Origin: VXNE01 sp965248075
Lineage (GTDB): Bacteria > Pseudomonadota > Gammaproteobacteria > Pseudomonadales > Azotimanducaceae
Assembly: GCA_965248075.1 (NCBI GenBank)
Contig: CBDFIL010000003.1
Span: forward strand, 2,770,391-2,834,390
DNA length: 64,000 bases
Direction: 5' to 3'
A program made the translations under genes and the position numbers. A model generated the notes under the pieces. That model saw only the letters and a program-made list of their open reading frames with translations. It was not told where the DNA came from and made no database searches. Below, piece after piece: positions 7,631 to 16,638 of the stretch (positions are counted from its first letter, which is position 1; each line of letters opens with the position of its first letter).

Positions 7631-9355
7631 TCACCACGCCGGTCCGCGCTCGCGGCTGCGATAGTCGCCCTCGCGCAGACGCTGGTTGGTTTCGTGGCGG
7701 AACTTCCTGCGCAGGAGTCCGCCGGGATCGTCAGGCACGGACTCCAGCCAACGCGTGCGCGCGTCGCCGGGAGGCTCGGTGGGGAGCGCGTCCGCTGCGG
7801 CGGCCTCGACCGCGTTCTCGGGTTTTGAGGTCGGGCCTTGCTCGTCCATCGCATTGGACGTCTCATCGCTCCCGATCTCGCCGTCCGCCGCATGCCGGCC
7901 GAAACTGGCGCCGTCCGCCTCGTCGTCGCGGCTTCGGGAGCGCTGCTCGAGGACCGCCGCCACCAGGGCTCGGTTGTGCAACGCGTCGGCATGTTCGGGT
8001 TCGACCGCCAGAACGCGGTCGTACGCGGCGGTGGCGGCCTCCAGGGCGCCGAGGCGAGCGAGGGCATTGCCGAGGTTGTACTGGCCGGCGGGTGTCCGGT
8101 CCTCGCGGAACCGGCTCGCGGCGCCTTCGAGGTCCCCGGAGCGGTACCGGGCGACGCCGACCCAACGCGCGTCCTCGAACACGGTCACGGCGGCATCCGC
8201 GCGGCCGCTGCTCAACAGTTGATAGCCCTGTTGGTCGCGCCGCTGCCACAGGTAGCGCACGGACCAGTCGGCTTCGAAGGCCCCGTCACCACGGTCGGCG
8301 GGTCCGGCGTGAGCGATGGGCAGCACGAGCGCACAGGCCAGTACCGCAAGGACGCCCCGCCGGAAACCGAAGCACGCGATCGCCAGCGCAGGGAAGACGA
8401 ACCAGTAGCCGAGGTCGTGCCAATCGTCGAACGTCGAATCCGCAGCGGGGCCAGGGTCGGCTGCACCGGGATCGGGCCAGGTCCAGGCCTCCTCGGAGTC
8501 CGCAAGCGTTCGGTATTCTCCGTATGCCGCGCTGGCGATGTCCGCGAGTTTCGTCGCGTCGAGGCGCGTCAGCACCGTCGTGCCCGCCGCGTCGGCGAGA
8601 AAGCGCCCGGGGACGCCGCGAAAGTCCAGCGGGATCGGCGCCCCTGCTGCCGTACCCACGCCGAGGATGGAGATCGGAAACGCCGGGTTCCGGTGTCGAA
8701 GAACGTCCTCCGGGTCGTCCACCCCGTCGGTGACCAGCAGGATGCGGCCACGTGGAGCACCCACGTTGGGGAACAGCGCCCGCGCGGCGACGAGGGCGGG
8801 CCCGGGGCGGCTGCCGGCTACCGGCATGATGTCCGGAACCAGCGCCGGCAGGAGATTCTCGATGTTGCGCACGTCGTCCGTGAGGGGGGTCACGACGTGG
8901 GCGTCGCCGGCGTACACGACGAGTCCCGTGAGCGCCGCGGCGCGATTCGCGAGCATGCCGGCGATCCGCTGGTGGGCGTGCGTGACGCGCGACGGCCGCA
9001 GGTCGCGGGCATACATCGAGAGCGACAGGTCGAGGACGATGACGACGGCGTCCCGCTGCGCCGCCACGGGCTGGGGCAGGCGTTCGAGGGTCGGTCCGGC
9101 GAGGCCGAAGACGGCGGCGAACAGGCCGAGGATGGTCGTGGTATGAAACGTCGCGACCGCGCGCCGCGCACGCGTGCCGCCACGCTCGAGGAGCACCGCC
9201 AGGAGTTCCGGAGCGACCGCGCGGCTCCACGCGGCCGCACCGGAGGAGTTGCGCAGCAGCAGCGGCAGCAGCAGCAGTGGGGTCGCCGCGAACCACCAGG
9301 GCCGCAGGAAGTGAAAGTCGGCGAGTTGCTCCGCCATGCCCTGGAGTTCCGTCAT
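7631..9355 (-). CDS. BatB/BatC-like von Willebrand A plus TPR membrane protein
   Basis: Last gene of a MoxR-type operon. The 574-residue protein has an N-terminal membrane helix (WWFAATPLLLLPLLL), a VWA domain with the metal-site motif DLSLS near residues 109-113 and TDGVDD near 215, a membrane segment (WFVFPALAIACFGF) and then a TPR region around 400-450 (QYNLGNALARLGALEAATAAYDRVL). This equals BatB joined to BatC in one chain. The C-terminal 100 residues are acidic and low in complexity. It overlaps batA by 4 bases (ATGA). By analogy with Bacteroides aerotolerance operons it may act in envelope stress tolerance; the actual target is unknown. Confidence 0.88.
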   Translation of the reverse strand: MTELQGMAEQLADFHFLRPWWFAATPLLLLPLLLRNSSGAAAWSRAVAPELLAVLLERGGTRARRAVATFHTTTILGLFAAVFGLAGPTLERLPQPVAAQRDAVVIVLDLSLSMYARDLRPSRVTHAHQRIAGMLANRAAALTGLVVYAGDAHVVTPLTDDVRNIENLLPALVPDIMPVAGSRPGPALVAARALFPNVGAPRGRILLVTDGVDDPEDVLRHRNPAFPISILGVGTAAGAPIPLDFRGVPGRFLADAAGTTVLTRLDATKLADIASAAYGEYRTLADSEEAWTWPDPGAADPGPAADSTFDDWHDLGYWFVFPALAIACFGFRRGVLAVLACALVLPIAHAGPADRGDGAFEADWSVRYLWQRRDQQGYQLLSSGRADAAVTVFEDARWVGVARYRSGDLEGAASRFREDRTPAGQYNLGNALARLGALEAATAAYDRVLAVEPEHADALHNRALVAAVLEQRSRSRDDEADGASFGRHAADGEIGSDETSNAMDEQGPTSKPENAVEAAAADALPTEPPGDARTRWLESVPDDPGGLLRRKFRHETNQRLREGDYRSRERGPAW

Positions 9356-10344
9356 GGGTTGGAGGGATGCGCACCGGCGCCTGGGCCACGGACCAGTATG
9401 AGCGCCAGGAACAGCGCGAAGGCGCCGGCAAGCGGCCAGTAGTACAGGGCGCGCACCGGGCGGAAGGGCCGCGCCTGCTGTTCCGCGGGTTCGAGTGCAT
9501 CGATCAGGTCATAGATCTCTGCAAGCCGCGCGGTGTCGCGGGCGCGGAAGAAGCGCCCCCCCGTGACGTCCGCGATGTACGCCAGCGCGGATTCGTCGAG
9601 CCCGAGCGAGGGATTGACGCTGCGCAAGCCGAGTTCGCCCGAGATGCGCATGGTCTCGCTGCCGAAGCCCACCGTGTGGATGCGCACACCCTCGAGGGCG
9701 GCCATCTCGGCTGCTTCCCGCGGGTCGATTTCGCCGGCGTTGTTGGAGCCGTCGCTCAGCAGGATCAGGAGTCGGCTCTCCGAGGGTCTCCCGTGCAGCC
9801 GCTTGACCGCGAGGGCGATGGCATCGCCGACGGCCGTCCTGCCGCCGGCGATGCCGACGGGCGCTTCCAGCAGAAACCGGCGCACGGTCGGCAGGTCGAA
9901 TGTCAGCGGGGCCTGCAGGTAGGCCTGGGTGCCGAACAGGATGAGCCCTACGCGATCGCCCTGACGCCGTTCGATGAAGTCGTCGAGAACCACCTTGACG
10001 GCGGCGAGGCGATCGACGGTCTCGCCGCCGAGACGGACATCCTGCATGGACATGCTGCCCGAGATGTCCACGGCCAGGAGCAGGTCGCGCCCGGTAGCCG
10101 GTAGCTCGACCGGGTCGCCCGTCCACTGCGGGCGGGTCGCCGCCGCAACGGCCAGCGACCAGGCGAGCCACAGGACGAGCAGCGCATCGCGCCGCCGGGG
10201 CCGGTCGCCGTCGCCCGGTGCGAAGGCGTCGGCGTTCGGCACCGTCAGCGCGGCCGGTGCGAGCAGCTGCGCCGGCCGCATGCGCGAGACGAGCAACGGC
10301 AGGGGCCACAGGAGCGCCGCCCACGGCCAGGCGAATTCCATCAT
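9352..10344 (-). CDS. BatA-like von Willebrand A domain membrane protein
   Basis: A 330-residue protein with two N-terminal membrane helices (FAWPWAALLWPLPLLV and a second near residues 55-70), a VWA domain with a full DISGS metal motif at about 93-97, a conserved Thr in GGRTAVGDAIA and the Asp in LLSDGSNNAGEI, and a C-terminal membrane anchor (YYWPLAGAFALFLALILV). This is the BatA layout: the domain faces the periplasm between membrane anchors. ATGATG at its start gives two candidate start codons (10342-10344 or 10339-10341); the first overlaps the upstream stop as ATGA. Confidence 0.9.
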   Translation of the reverse strand: MMEFAWPWAALLWPLPLLVSRMRPAQLLAPAALTVPNADAFAPGDGDRPRRRDALLVLWLAWSLAVAAATRPQWTGDPVELPATGRDLLLAVDISGSMSMQDVRLGGETVDRLAAVKVVLDDFIERRQGDRVGLILFGTQAYLQAPLTFDLPTVRRFLLEAPVGIAGGRTAVGDAIALAVKRLHGRPSESRLLILLSDGSNNAGEIDPREAAEMAALEGVRIHTVGFGSETMRISGELGLRSVNPSLGLDESALAYIADVTGGRFFRARDTARLAEIYDLIDALEPAEQQARPFRPVRALYYWPLAGAFALFLALILVRGPGAGAHPSNP

Positions 10345-10964
10345 CGTCGGTCTCCATGCCCACCGGCCGCTTGCCACCGCAAGCGCGCTTGCGACTCCAG
10401 GCGCGCCGGGGGTCGCAGACGGTCGAATGTGCGCAGGAGCAGAGCGGCCAGCTCGTCGTCGACGTCGTCGACCTGCCGGCGGAAGCGGTCGTCGCCGAGC
10501 AGGCGGCCCGGTGATTGGGAGAACGCGTCGTCGTCGTGGCGATCCTGCAGGATGTTGCGCCATGCGTCCCCCGTCGCGCGGATGACGTCGGTACGGCCTT
10601 CGACCCGAGCGAGCAGATCCTTCAGGAGTCCGTTGGCGGCATCGGCGAAGGCCCGGGCGCTCAAGCCCTCGGCGCGACGCGCATGCAGGGCCCGGAAGCG
10701 GGCGCGGGCGTCCCGATAGGGGCGCTGACGCACCCAGTGCGCGGCGAGGCGGTGCCCGCCCCAGATGCACACCACTGCGAGCAGCAGGGCCACGAGCCAC
10801 CAACCAGGCGCCGGCGGCCACCACCCGGGGGCCAGTGGCTCGTGGATGTCCCGTAGCGCGTCCAGTGGTTCGTGGATGTCCCGTAGCGCGTCCAGTGCCA
10901 CTTGCGCGAAACCGGGTCGATCAGGCCCGGCGGCCGGCACGGCAGCGCTCCCCCGACAGACCAC
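10341..10964 (-). CDS. DUF4381 membrane protein of the Bat/MoxR operon
   Basis: Small membrane protein usually found between the DUF58 and BatA genes; role unknown. The typical N-terminus (LRDIHEPLAPGWWPPAPGWW) precedes one membrane helix (LVALLLAVVCIWGG) and a cytoplasmic tail with RPYRDARARFRALH and DAANGLLKDLLARVEG. A 30-bp direct duplication at 10841-10900 repeats ten residues (DALRDIHEPL) just before the conserved start of the domain. The ATG at 10962-10964 is used here; a GTG near 10903 would also precede the duplication and is equally possible. It overlaps batA by 4 bases. Confidence 0.82.
   Translation of the reverse strand: MVCRGSAAVPAAGPDRPGFAQVALDALRDIHEPLDALRDIHEPLAPGWWPPAPGWWLVALLLAVVCIWGGHRLAAHWVRQRPYRDARARFRALHARRAEGLSARAFADAANGLLKDLLARVEGRTDVIRATGDAWRNILQDRHDDDAFSQSPGRLLGDDRFRRQVDDVDDELAALLLRTFDRLRPPARLESQARLRWQAAGGHGDRR
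10841..10900. repeat. 30-bp direct tandem duplication inside the DUF4381 gene
   Basis: Two adjacent, identical 30-bp units (CGTGGATGTCCCGTAGCGCG plus TCCAGTGsyT) encode DALRDIHEPL twice on the minus strand. The frame is kept. It probably arose by slippage or unequal recombination. Confidence 0.85.
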
Positions 10965-11033
10965 GGACGCGCACCCCGGGCTCGCGCATGGCGCGCGGCT
11001 GCCCGGTGCCAGCCCGCTTTTTGGTGCGTTCGG

Positions 11034-12086
11034 TCAGGGTTCCCATGATGCTTCGCTGGTGGCTACGCTGGCGAATCCCATGCCGGCCACGGCGGCGGCG
11101 TGCTCCACGGCGTCGCGGCGTGTGTCGAAACGTTCGGCGTAGGCGCGCCGGAGTGCGGCGGAGCGGGTGTGGAACGTGTGGCGCCGGACGCCGTCGGTGA
11201 CGCGGTAGCGCTGCGCGGGAGGGAGGCGACCCTCCAGGGGATCGTGGACGAACAGCAGTTCCACCTCGTTGTGGCGCGCCATGCCCACCAGGGCGTCGAG
11301 TCCGGCATGGTCGGGGGTGTCGCGATCCGGCGCGTCGAGGAAGTCGCTCACGATGACGACCCGGTGATTGCCGTGGGCCAGCCGCAGCAGCGGCGCAACC
11401 AGCCTCGACCAGGCGTCGCCCGTCGTGCCCTGGTCCCGCGCCAGGGCGTTGTTCGCGGCGGCGACTCCGGCAAGCAGCCGCAGCACCGCGCCTTCGCGCC
11501 GCAGCGGTTTGAACACCTCCACGCCGCTGTTGGCGAGGACGAGACCGCCGACGCGATCCTGTGCGGCCAGCGCGCTCCAGGCCATGCGCGCCGCGATTTC
11601 CGCCGCGAGGACGGACTTCAGTCGCTCCCGGCTGCCGAAGAACATCGACCGGGTCTGGTCCACGGCGATCAGCGTCGGCCGTTCGCGTTCCTCGCGAAAG
11701 ACCTTGGTGTGGGGCTTGCCCTTGCGGGCGGTGACGCGCCAGTCGATGGACCGGACGTCGTCGCCGGGTTGATAGAGGCGTACTTCGTCGAAGTCCATGC
11801 CGCGGCCGCGTATCGGCGAGGTGCGCTCGCCGTGGTGCGGCGCCCGCGATCGTGCAGCGGGGGAGGGCGCGTGTGGGATGCGCAGACGCGCGAGGTCGGC
11901 GAGCGTCGCGTATGCGCCCTCGAGCGTAAAGGGGCTCGCGCCGTGGGTGCCCGTCGCCCTGCCGTGCCGGGCGCGGTCCGTGTACGGGGCGTGGGCGTGT
12001 CCCCAGGCAGGCTCGGCCGGGCGGGCACGCCGGCGTGCCGGCGTTGGCGTGGCCCTGGCGGGATCCGGGTGCGATGGCGTGGTCAT
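11034..12086 (-). CDS. DUF58 domain protein
   Basis: Partner of MoxR ATPases in Bat-type operons. The signature SPIRGRGMDFDEVRLYQPG followed by DDVRSIDWRVTARKG lies near residues 92-125, and a VWA-like fold follows (IAVDQTRSMFFGSRE, then VVIVSDFLDAP and LLFVHDPLE). No membrane helix is obvious, unlike many longer DUF58 proteins. The first 50 residues are arginine/proline-rich and may be over-called; ATG at 12084-12086 is 19 bases after the moxR stop and is the natural operon start. It probably works with the MoxR ATPase on the Bat proteins. Confidence 0.88.
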   Translation of the reverse strand: MTTPSHPDPARATPTPARRRARPAEPAWGHAHAPYTDRARHGRATGTHGASPFTLEGAYATLADLARLRIPHAPSPAARSRAPHHGERTSPIRGRGMDFDEVRLYQPGDDVRSIDWRVTARKGKPHTKVFREERERPTLIAVDQTRSMFFGSRERLKSVLAAEIAARMAWSALAAQDRVGGLVLANSGVEVFKPLRREGAVLRLLAGVAAANNALARDQGTTGDAWSRLVAPLLRLAHGNHRVVIVSDFLDAPDRDTPDHAGLDALVGMARHNEVELLFVHDPLEGRLPPAQRYRVTDGVRRHTFHTRSAALRRAYAERFDTRRDAVEHAAAVAGMGFASVATSEASWEP

Positions 12087-12105
12087 CGCCGTGGCGTCGT
12101 CTCCC

Positions 12106-13059
12106 TCACGGAGCCGGAACCGAGTCGATCACTCCGGCCAGCACCGTGTCCGCATCGATTCCCCGCGCCTCGGCATCGAACGTGGGGATCAGGCGATGGC
12201 GGAGGGCGTCGGGGGCGATTTCGATGACGTCGGCGGGGGTCGCGAAATCGCGTCCGTCGAGCCAGGCGGCCGCCCGGGCGCAACGGTCGAGGGCGATCGT
12301 TCCGCGCGGGCTCGCCCCGTAGTCGAGCCGCGGGTCGCGGCGCGTGGCGTCGATGAGCGCCACGATGTACTCCTCCACCGACGGCGCCACGTAGATGTCG
12401 ACGATGGCCTGCCGGGCCGCGGCGATGTCCGCCTGCGACAACGGCCGCGGCGGGTCCGGCGGGTGGCGCTCGGTCTGCTCGGCGCGGGCGATGCGCATGA
12501 TCTCGCGTTCGGACGCCGTGTCCGGGTAGTCCACCGTCGCGTGCAGCAGGAAGCGGTCGAGCTGGGCCTCGGGGAGGGGGTAGGTGCCTTCCTGCTCGAT
12601 CGGGTTCTGCGTGGCCATGACGAGAAACAGGTCCGGCAGGGGAAAGGTCTCGCGCCCGTAGCTCACCTGGCGTTCCGCCATCGCCTCGAGCAACGCCGCC
12701 TGGACCTTGGCCGGCGCCCGGTTGACCTCGTCGGCCAGGAGCAGGTTGTGGAACACGGGGCCCTGCCGGAACGTGAAGGAGCCATCTTCGGTGTTGATCA
12801 CTTCCGTGCCCGTGACGTCGCTCGGCAGCAGGTCCGGCGTGAACTGGATACGGTGGAAGCTGCCCTCGACGGTCCGCGCGAGTTCCTTGATGGCGCGGGT
12901 CTTGGCGAGACCGGGAGCGCCCTCCACGAGCAGGTGGCCGTCGCACAGGAGCGCCATGACCAGCCGCCGGATCAGCTTCCGTTGTCCGACGATGCGGGAG
13001 TCGAGCCACCCGAGGGCTGCGTGTACGCGTTCGTGGAGGAGGTCGTGGACAGCTTCCAT
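12106..13059 (-). CDS. MoxR family AAA+ ATPase
   Basis: First gene of the operon. MoxR ATPases act as chaperones for VWA-containing partners encoded next to them. The 317-residue protein shows Walker A GAPGLAKT at 47-54, Walker B LLLADEVNRAP at about 107-117, sensor I in LVMATQNPIEQEGTYPLPEA and the C-terminal AAA lid. Start ATG at 13057-13059 matches the family N-terminus (VHDLLHERVHAAL), so the longer upstream reading frame is discarded. Order moxR, DUF58, DUF4381, batA, batB/C is the standard aerotolerance-type operon. It is divergent from pyrD across about 130 bp. Confidence 0.95.
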   Translation of the reverse strand: MEAVHDLLHERVHAALGWLDSRIVGQRKLIRRLVMALLCDGHLLVEGAPGLAKTRAIKELARTVEGSFHRIQFTPDLLPSDVTGTEVINTEDGSFTFRQGPVFHNLLLADEVNRAPAKVQAALLEAMAERQVSYGRETFPLPDLFLVMATQNPIEQEGTYPLPEAQLDRFLLHATVDYPDTASEREIMRIARAEQTERHPPDPPRPLSQADIAAARQAIVDIYVAPSVEEYIVALIDATRRDPRLDYGASPRGTIALDRCARAAAWLDGRDFATPADVIEIAPDALRHRLIPTFDAEARGIDADTVLAGVIDSVPAP

Positions 13060-13190
13060 GGCGGACAACGGACGGCTCGAGGAGCGGAAGCCGGATTGTA
13101 GCGCGGCACAGGTACAGCGCCGGGGGACTGGTGGACCCGCGGCCCCGGCGCGTGCGGCAACCCGAGCGGGGAACGAGATACACTGCCCGC

Positions 13191-14240
13191 GTGTACCGCG
13201 TCCTGCGTCGCCTGCTCTTCGCCCTTCCCCCGGAAGCCGCCCACCGGTTGGCGCTGCAGGCCGTCCGCGCCTGGGGCGCCGTGGCGCCGGCCGCACGCGG
13301 GGGGACCCCGGTGCGGGCCATGGGGCTCGACTTTCCCAACCGCATCGGTCTCGCGGCGGGGCTCGACAAGGACGCGGTAGCCGTGCGCGGTTTCGCCGGC
13401 CTCGGGTTCGGTTTTGTCGAGATCGGCACGGTCACGCCGCGCCCGCAGGCGGGGAACCCGCGCCCGCGGCTCTTCCGGTCGGTGCCGGACGGCGCCTTCA
13501 TCAACCGGATGGGATTCAACAGCGCGGGGCTGCCCGCGGTGTGCGAGCGCCTTGACCGGCTGCGCCGCCGCCCGCTGGCCACGCCTCTCGGCGTCAACAT
13601 CGGCAAGAACCGGGATACGCCCCTCGCCCAGGCGAGCGACGACTACCGACGTTGCCTGCTCGCGCTCCACCCGTATGCGGACTACGTGGTCGTCAATCTG
13701 TCGTCGCCGAACACCCCGGGACTGCGGCAGTTGCAGGCGGCGCCGGCCGCGGCCAGCCTGCTCGAAACGCTGGCGGGCGAACGCGACCGGCTCGATGCGG
13801 CGACCGGCCGTCGCGTACCGCTCGCCGTGAAGGTCGCACCGGATCTCGATACCGCCGGCCTGCGCGATGTCGCGGACGTGGCGCGGGCCGCGGGGGTCGA
13901 CGCCGTCATCGCCGCCAACACCACGGTCACCCGTCCGGCGAGCCTGGCACGGGGCTTCGCGGCGCTGGAGGGGGGCTTGAGCGGTGTGCCGTTGGCGCCG
14001 CTCGCGGTGCGGGCGGTGGAGGTATTGCGCGACGCACTGGGGCCGGATGTGGTCCTGATCGGTACCGGCGGCATCCACGACGTCGCGACGGCTCGGGCGA
14101 TGTTCGATGCCGGCGCCGACCTGCTGCAACTGTACACGGGCTTCGTCTTCGAGGGCCCGCGCCTCGTGCGGCAACTGCGCGTCGTCCCGCGGCGCGTTCG
14201 GGCGGCTGCACCACGCGAAGACGCCTCACCCCGGGCGTGA
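13191..14240 (+). CDS. pyrD: Dihydroorotate dehydrogenase (quinone), class 2
   Basis: Oxidises dihydroorotate to orotate in pyrimidine synthesis, passing electrons to the membrane quinone pool. The 349-residue protein has the class 2 membrane-associating N-terminal helices (YRVLRRLLFALPPEAAHRLAL), FMN-binding NRIGLAAGLDKDA, GTVTPRPQAGNPRPRLFR, INRMGFNS, and NLSSPNTPGLRQLQ where the second Ser is the catalytic base of class 2 enzymes. The GTG at 13191 gives the usual N-terminus; an upstream GTG at 13131 would add 20 unrelated residues. Confidence 0.96.
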   Translation: MYRVLRRLLFALPPEAAHRLALQAVRAWGAVAPAARGGTPVRAMGLDFPNRIGLAAGLDKDAVAVRGFAGLGFGFVEIGTVTPRPQAGNPRPRLFRSVPDGAFINRMGFNSAGLPAVCERLDRLRRRPLATPLGVNIGKNRDTPLAQASDDYRRCLLALHPYADYVVVNLSSPNTPGLRQLQAAPAAASLLETLAGERDRLDAATGRRVPLAVKVAPDLDTAGLRDVADVARAAGVDAVIAANTTVTRPASLARGFAALEGGLSGVPLAPLAVRAVEVLRDALGPDVVLIGTGGIHDVATARAMFDAGADLLQLYTGFVFEGPRLVRQLRVVPRRVRAAAPREDASPRA

Positions 14241-14343
14241 CTCACCGGCCGTTGCGGCCCTCGACGATGCCCGGTGCTGGATCATCGGGCCGGGACAGGG
14301 TAGCTTTCGCACCGTTCGAGTCCGGTTTTGCAGGGGGACACAG

Positions 14344-15639
14344 ATGAAACGGCATTCGAGCGGGCGAGTTCTGCCCGCGGCGGCGTGCATGGCAGCCGTG
14401 CTTGCGGGGGTATCCGGTGCAGCGGATACGCTCGACGGAGGCGACACCGCCTGGGTCCTGAGTTCGACGGCGCTCGTGCTCTTCATGACGATCCCGGGCC
14501 TCTCGCTGTTCTACGCCGGCCTGGTGCGCGTACGCAACGTGCTGAGCGTCCTGATGCAGTGCTTCACGATCGTGTGCCTGGTGACGATCCTCTGGCTCCT
14601 CGTCGGCTACAGTCTCGCCTTTGACGAGGGCACGCCGTTCGTCGGCGGGCTGTCGAAGATGCTGTTTGCCGGGGTCGGCGAAGACGCCATGAGCGGCACG
14701 ATCCCGGAGTCCGCATTCGCCACCTTCCAGTTGACGTTCGCCATCATCACGGTTGCCCTGATCGTGGGCGGATTCGCGGAGCGCATGCGCTTTTCGTCGG
14801 TCCTGCTCTTTTCCACTCTGTGGCTGCTGCTGGTCTACGCGCCCATCTGCCACTGGGTCTGGGGCGGTGGATGGCTGCAGGAGATGGGTCTGCTGGACTT
14901 CGCGGGCGGCACCGTGGTGCACATCACCGCCGGCACGGCCGCGGTAGTGGCGGCGATGGTCGTGGGTTCCCGACGCGGCTTCCCGGAGCAGAATATGGCC
15001 CCGCACAACATGACCCTGACGGTCGCCGGGGCCGGCATGCTGTGGGTGGGCTGGTTCGGATTCAACGGCGGCAGCGCCCTGGCCGCGAACGGCGATGCGG
15101 CGATGGCGATTACGGTTACCCACATCTCGGCGGCCGCCGGGGCTTTCACGTGGATGGTTGCGGAGTGGATCCGCTACGGCAAGCCGAGCGCACTCGGCGC
15201 CGTCACGGGCATGGTCGCCGGGCTCGGCACGATCACGCCGGCGTCGGGCTTCGTCGGACCGGCGGGGGCCCTCGTCATCGGCATCGCGGCCGGCGTCCTG
15301 TGCTTCCTCGCGACGAACTTCATGAAGCGCACGCTCAAGATCGACGACTCGCTCGACGTATTCCCGGTACACGCTGTCGGCGGCATCCTCGGGACGGTCC
15401 TCACGGGCGTGTTCGCGAGTAGCGCCCTCGGCATCTTCGGCGGCCAGGAAGATATCGCGATCGGCTCGCAAGTGGGTATTCAGGCGGTCGGGGCGCTGGC
15501 CACCGTGGCGTACACGGCGGTCGCCACCTTCATCATTCTGAAAGTCGTCGATTTGCTGACCGGCAACCGCGTGACGGAGGACCAGGAGATGGAAGGCCTC
15601 GACCTCGTCATGCACAACGAGCGCGGCTACGACCTCTAG
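14344..15639 (+). CDS. amtB: Ammonium transporter, Amt family
   Basis: Inner-membrane ammonium channel. The 431-residue protein opens with a signal peptide (LPAAACMAAVLAGVSGAAD), as in many Amt proteins, then about 11 membrane helices. Family motifs include DTAWVLSSTALVLFMTIPGL, FAERMRFSSVLLFSTLW, FAGGTVVHITAGTAAVVAAM with the first pore His and VFPVHAVGGILGTVLTG with the second. ATG at 14344 is preceded by AGGGGG at a good distance. No glnK lies beside it, which is unusual for amtB. A strong inverted repeat follows the stop codon. Confidence 0.95.
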   Translation: MKRHSSGRVLPAAACMAAVLAGVSGAADTLDGGDTAWVLSSTALVLFMTIPGLSLFYAGLVRVRNVLSVLMQCFTIVCLVTILWLLVGYSLAFDEGTPFVGGLSKMLFAGVGEDAMSGTIPESAFATFQLTFAIITVALIVGGFAERMRFSSVLLFSTLWLLLVYAPICHWVWGGGWLQEMGLLDFAGGTVVHITAGTAAVVAAMVVGSRRGFPEQNMAPHNMTLTVAGAGMLWVGWFGFNGGSALAANGDAAMAITVTHISAAAGAFTWMVAEWIRYGKPSALGAVTGMVAGLGTITPASGFVGPAGALVIGIAAGVLCFLATNFMKRTLKIDDSLDVFPVHAVGGILGTVLTGVFASSALGIFGGQEDIAIGSQVGIQAVGALATVAYTAVATFIILKVVDLLTGNRVTEDQEMEGLDLVMHNERGYDL

Positions 15640-15649
15640 CAGCTCCACC

Positions 15650-15681
15650 GCGTAGCCGCCGTCTGCCGGCGGCGGCTACGC
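15650..15681. terminator. Bidirectional hairpin terminator between amtB and ddl
   Basis: GCGTAGCCGCC at 15650-15660 and GGCGGCTACGC at 15671-15681 form a perfect 11-bp stem in the convergent gap; it includes the ddl stop codon. There is no T-run, so it may be factor-assisted or only protect 3' ends. Confidence 0.55.
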
Positions 15682-16638
15682 GCTCCGCGCCTCCTCGGCG
15701 CGCCGCTGGGCGCTCTGCACGAGCGCGTCGACCAGGGTCTCGAAGTCGTAGCCGGCGCTCCGCGCTCCATCGGGGTACAGGCTCGTGGGCGTCATGCCGG
15801 GCATGGTGTTGACTTCGAGCAGGTGAATCTCCTCGGTATCCGTCACGATGAAGTCGGCGCGGGAGAGATCCCGCAGTCCCAGCACCCGGTGACTGGCCAG
15901 GGCGATGCGTGCCAGTGCCTCGGCCGCGCCCTGGCTCATCGGTGCAGGAACGATGTGTTCGCTCTTGCCGGGGGTATAGCGGTTCTCGAAGTCGTACCAC
16001 TCGCCGGGGGCGGTCAGGATCTCGATGACGGGCCACGCCAGGGGCGCCGCGCCTTCGAGATCGAGCACACCGACGGTGATCTCGCGTCCGGCTACGAAGG
16101 GCTCGACGATGACCGGGTCGCCGAATTGCATGGCCGCCTCGATGGGATCCCGTAGTGCGCCGCCGTTGGGCAGCGGCGTCACTCCGAGGCCGGACCCCTG
16201 GCGAGTGGGCTTGATGGCCACGCGTGAGCCGAGGCGATTCTCGATCAGGGCCACGGCCTCGTCGAGATCGGTTTCCGGGGCGAGGAGTACATCGTCGAGC
16301 ACGGGCAGCCCGGCCTGACGGAATAGGGCCTTGGCCACGTGCTTGTCCATGCCGAGGGCACTGGCGCGCACGCCGCTGCCGACGTAGGGGAGGCCGAGAA
16401 TCTCCAGGTAACCCTGGACGGTCCCGTCCTCGCCCGGCGGGCCGTGGAGTACCGGGAAGACCACTGCCGGATCGAAGTCGAGGAGTGCACGGGTCAGATG
16501 GGCGTCGAGTTCGAAGAGCTCCACCTGGGGGTGGCGTGCGCGGAGCGCCTGCGCGACCTGGCTTGCGGAAGAGCGCGACACCTCGGCCTCGGGCGAGTCG
16601 CCGCCGGCGATCACGGCAATCGGGCCGGCTACTCCCAT
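15676..16638 (-). CDS. ddl: D-alanine--D-alanine ligase
   Basis: ATP-grasp enzyme joining two D-alanines for peptidoglycan. The 320-residue protein shows IAVIAGGDSPEAEVSRSSA at the start, the substrate-loop region FPVLHGPPGEDGTVQGYLE, GLPYVGSGVRASALGMDKHV, ATP-binding VAIKPTRQGSGLGV, and metal-binding LLEVNTMPGMTPTSLYP near the end. The family usually reads HGxxGEDG, which is kept. Start ATG at 16636-16638 overlaps the stop region of the upstream S9 peptidase by 10 bases, suggesting coupling. It is not in an mur/fts cluster here. Confidence 0.95.
   Translation of the reverse strand: MGVAGPIAVIAGGDSPEAEVSRSSASQVAQALRARHPQVELFELDAHLTRALLDFDPAVVFPVLHGPPGEDGTVQGYLEILGLPYVGSGVRASALGMDKHVAKALFRQAGLPVLDDVLLAPETDLDEAVALIENRLGSRVAIKPTRQGSGLGVTPLPNGGALRDPIEAAMQFGDPVIVEPFVAGREITVGVLDLEGAAPLAWPVIEILTAPGEWYDFENRYTPGKSEHIVPAPMSQGAAEALARIALASHRVLGLRDLSRADFIVTDTEEIHLLEVNTMPGMTPTSLYPDGARSAGYDFETLVDALVQSAQRRAEEARSA

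Noticed and set aside
14241..14343. Sigma-54 promoter upstream of amtB
   Set aside because: No GG-N10-GC match with the expected spacing was found, although nitrogen control would be natural for this gene.
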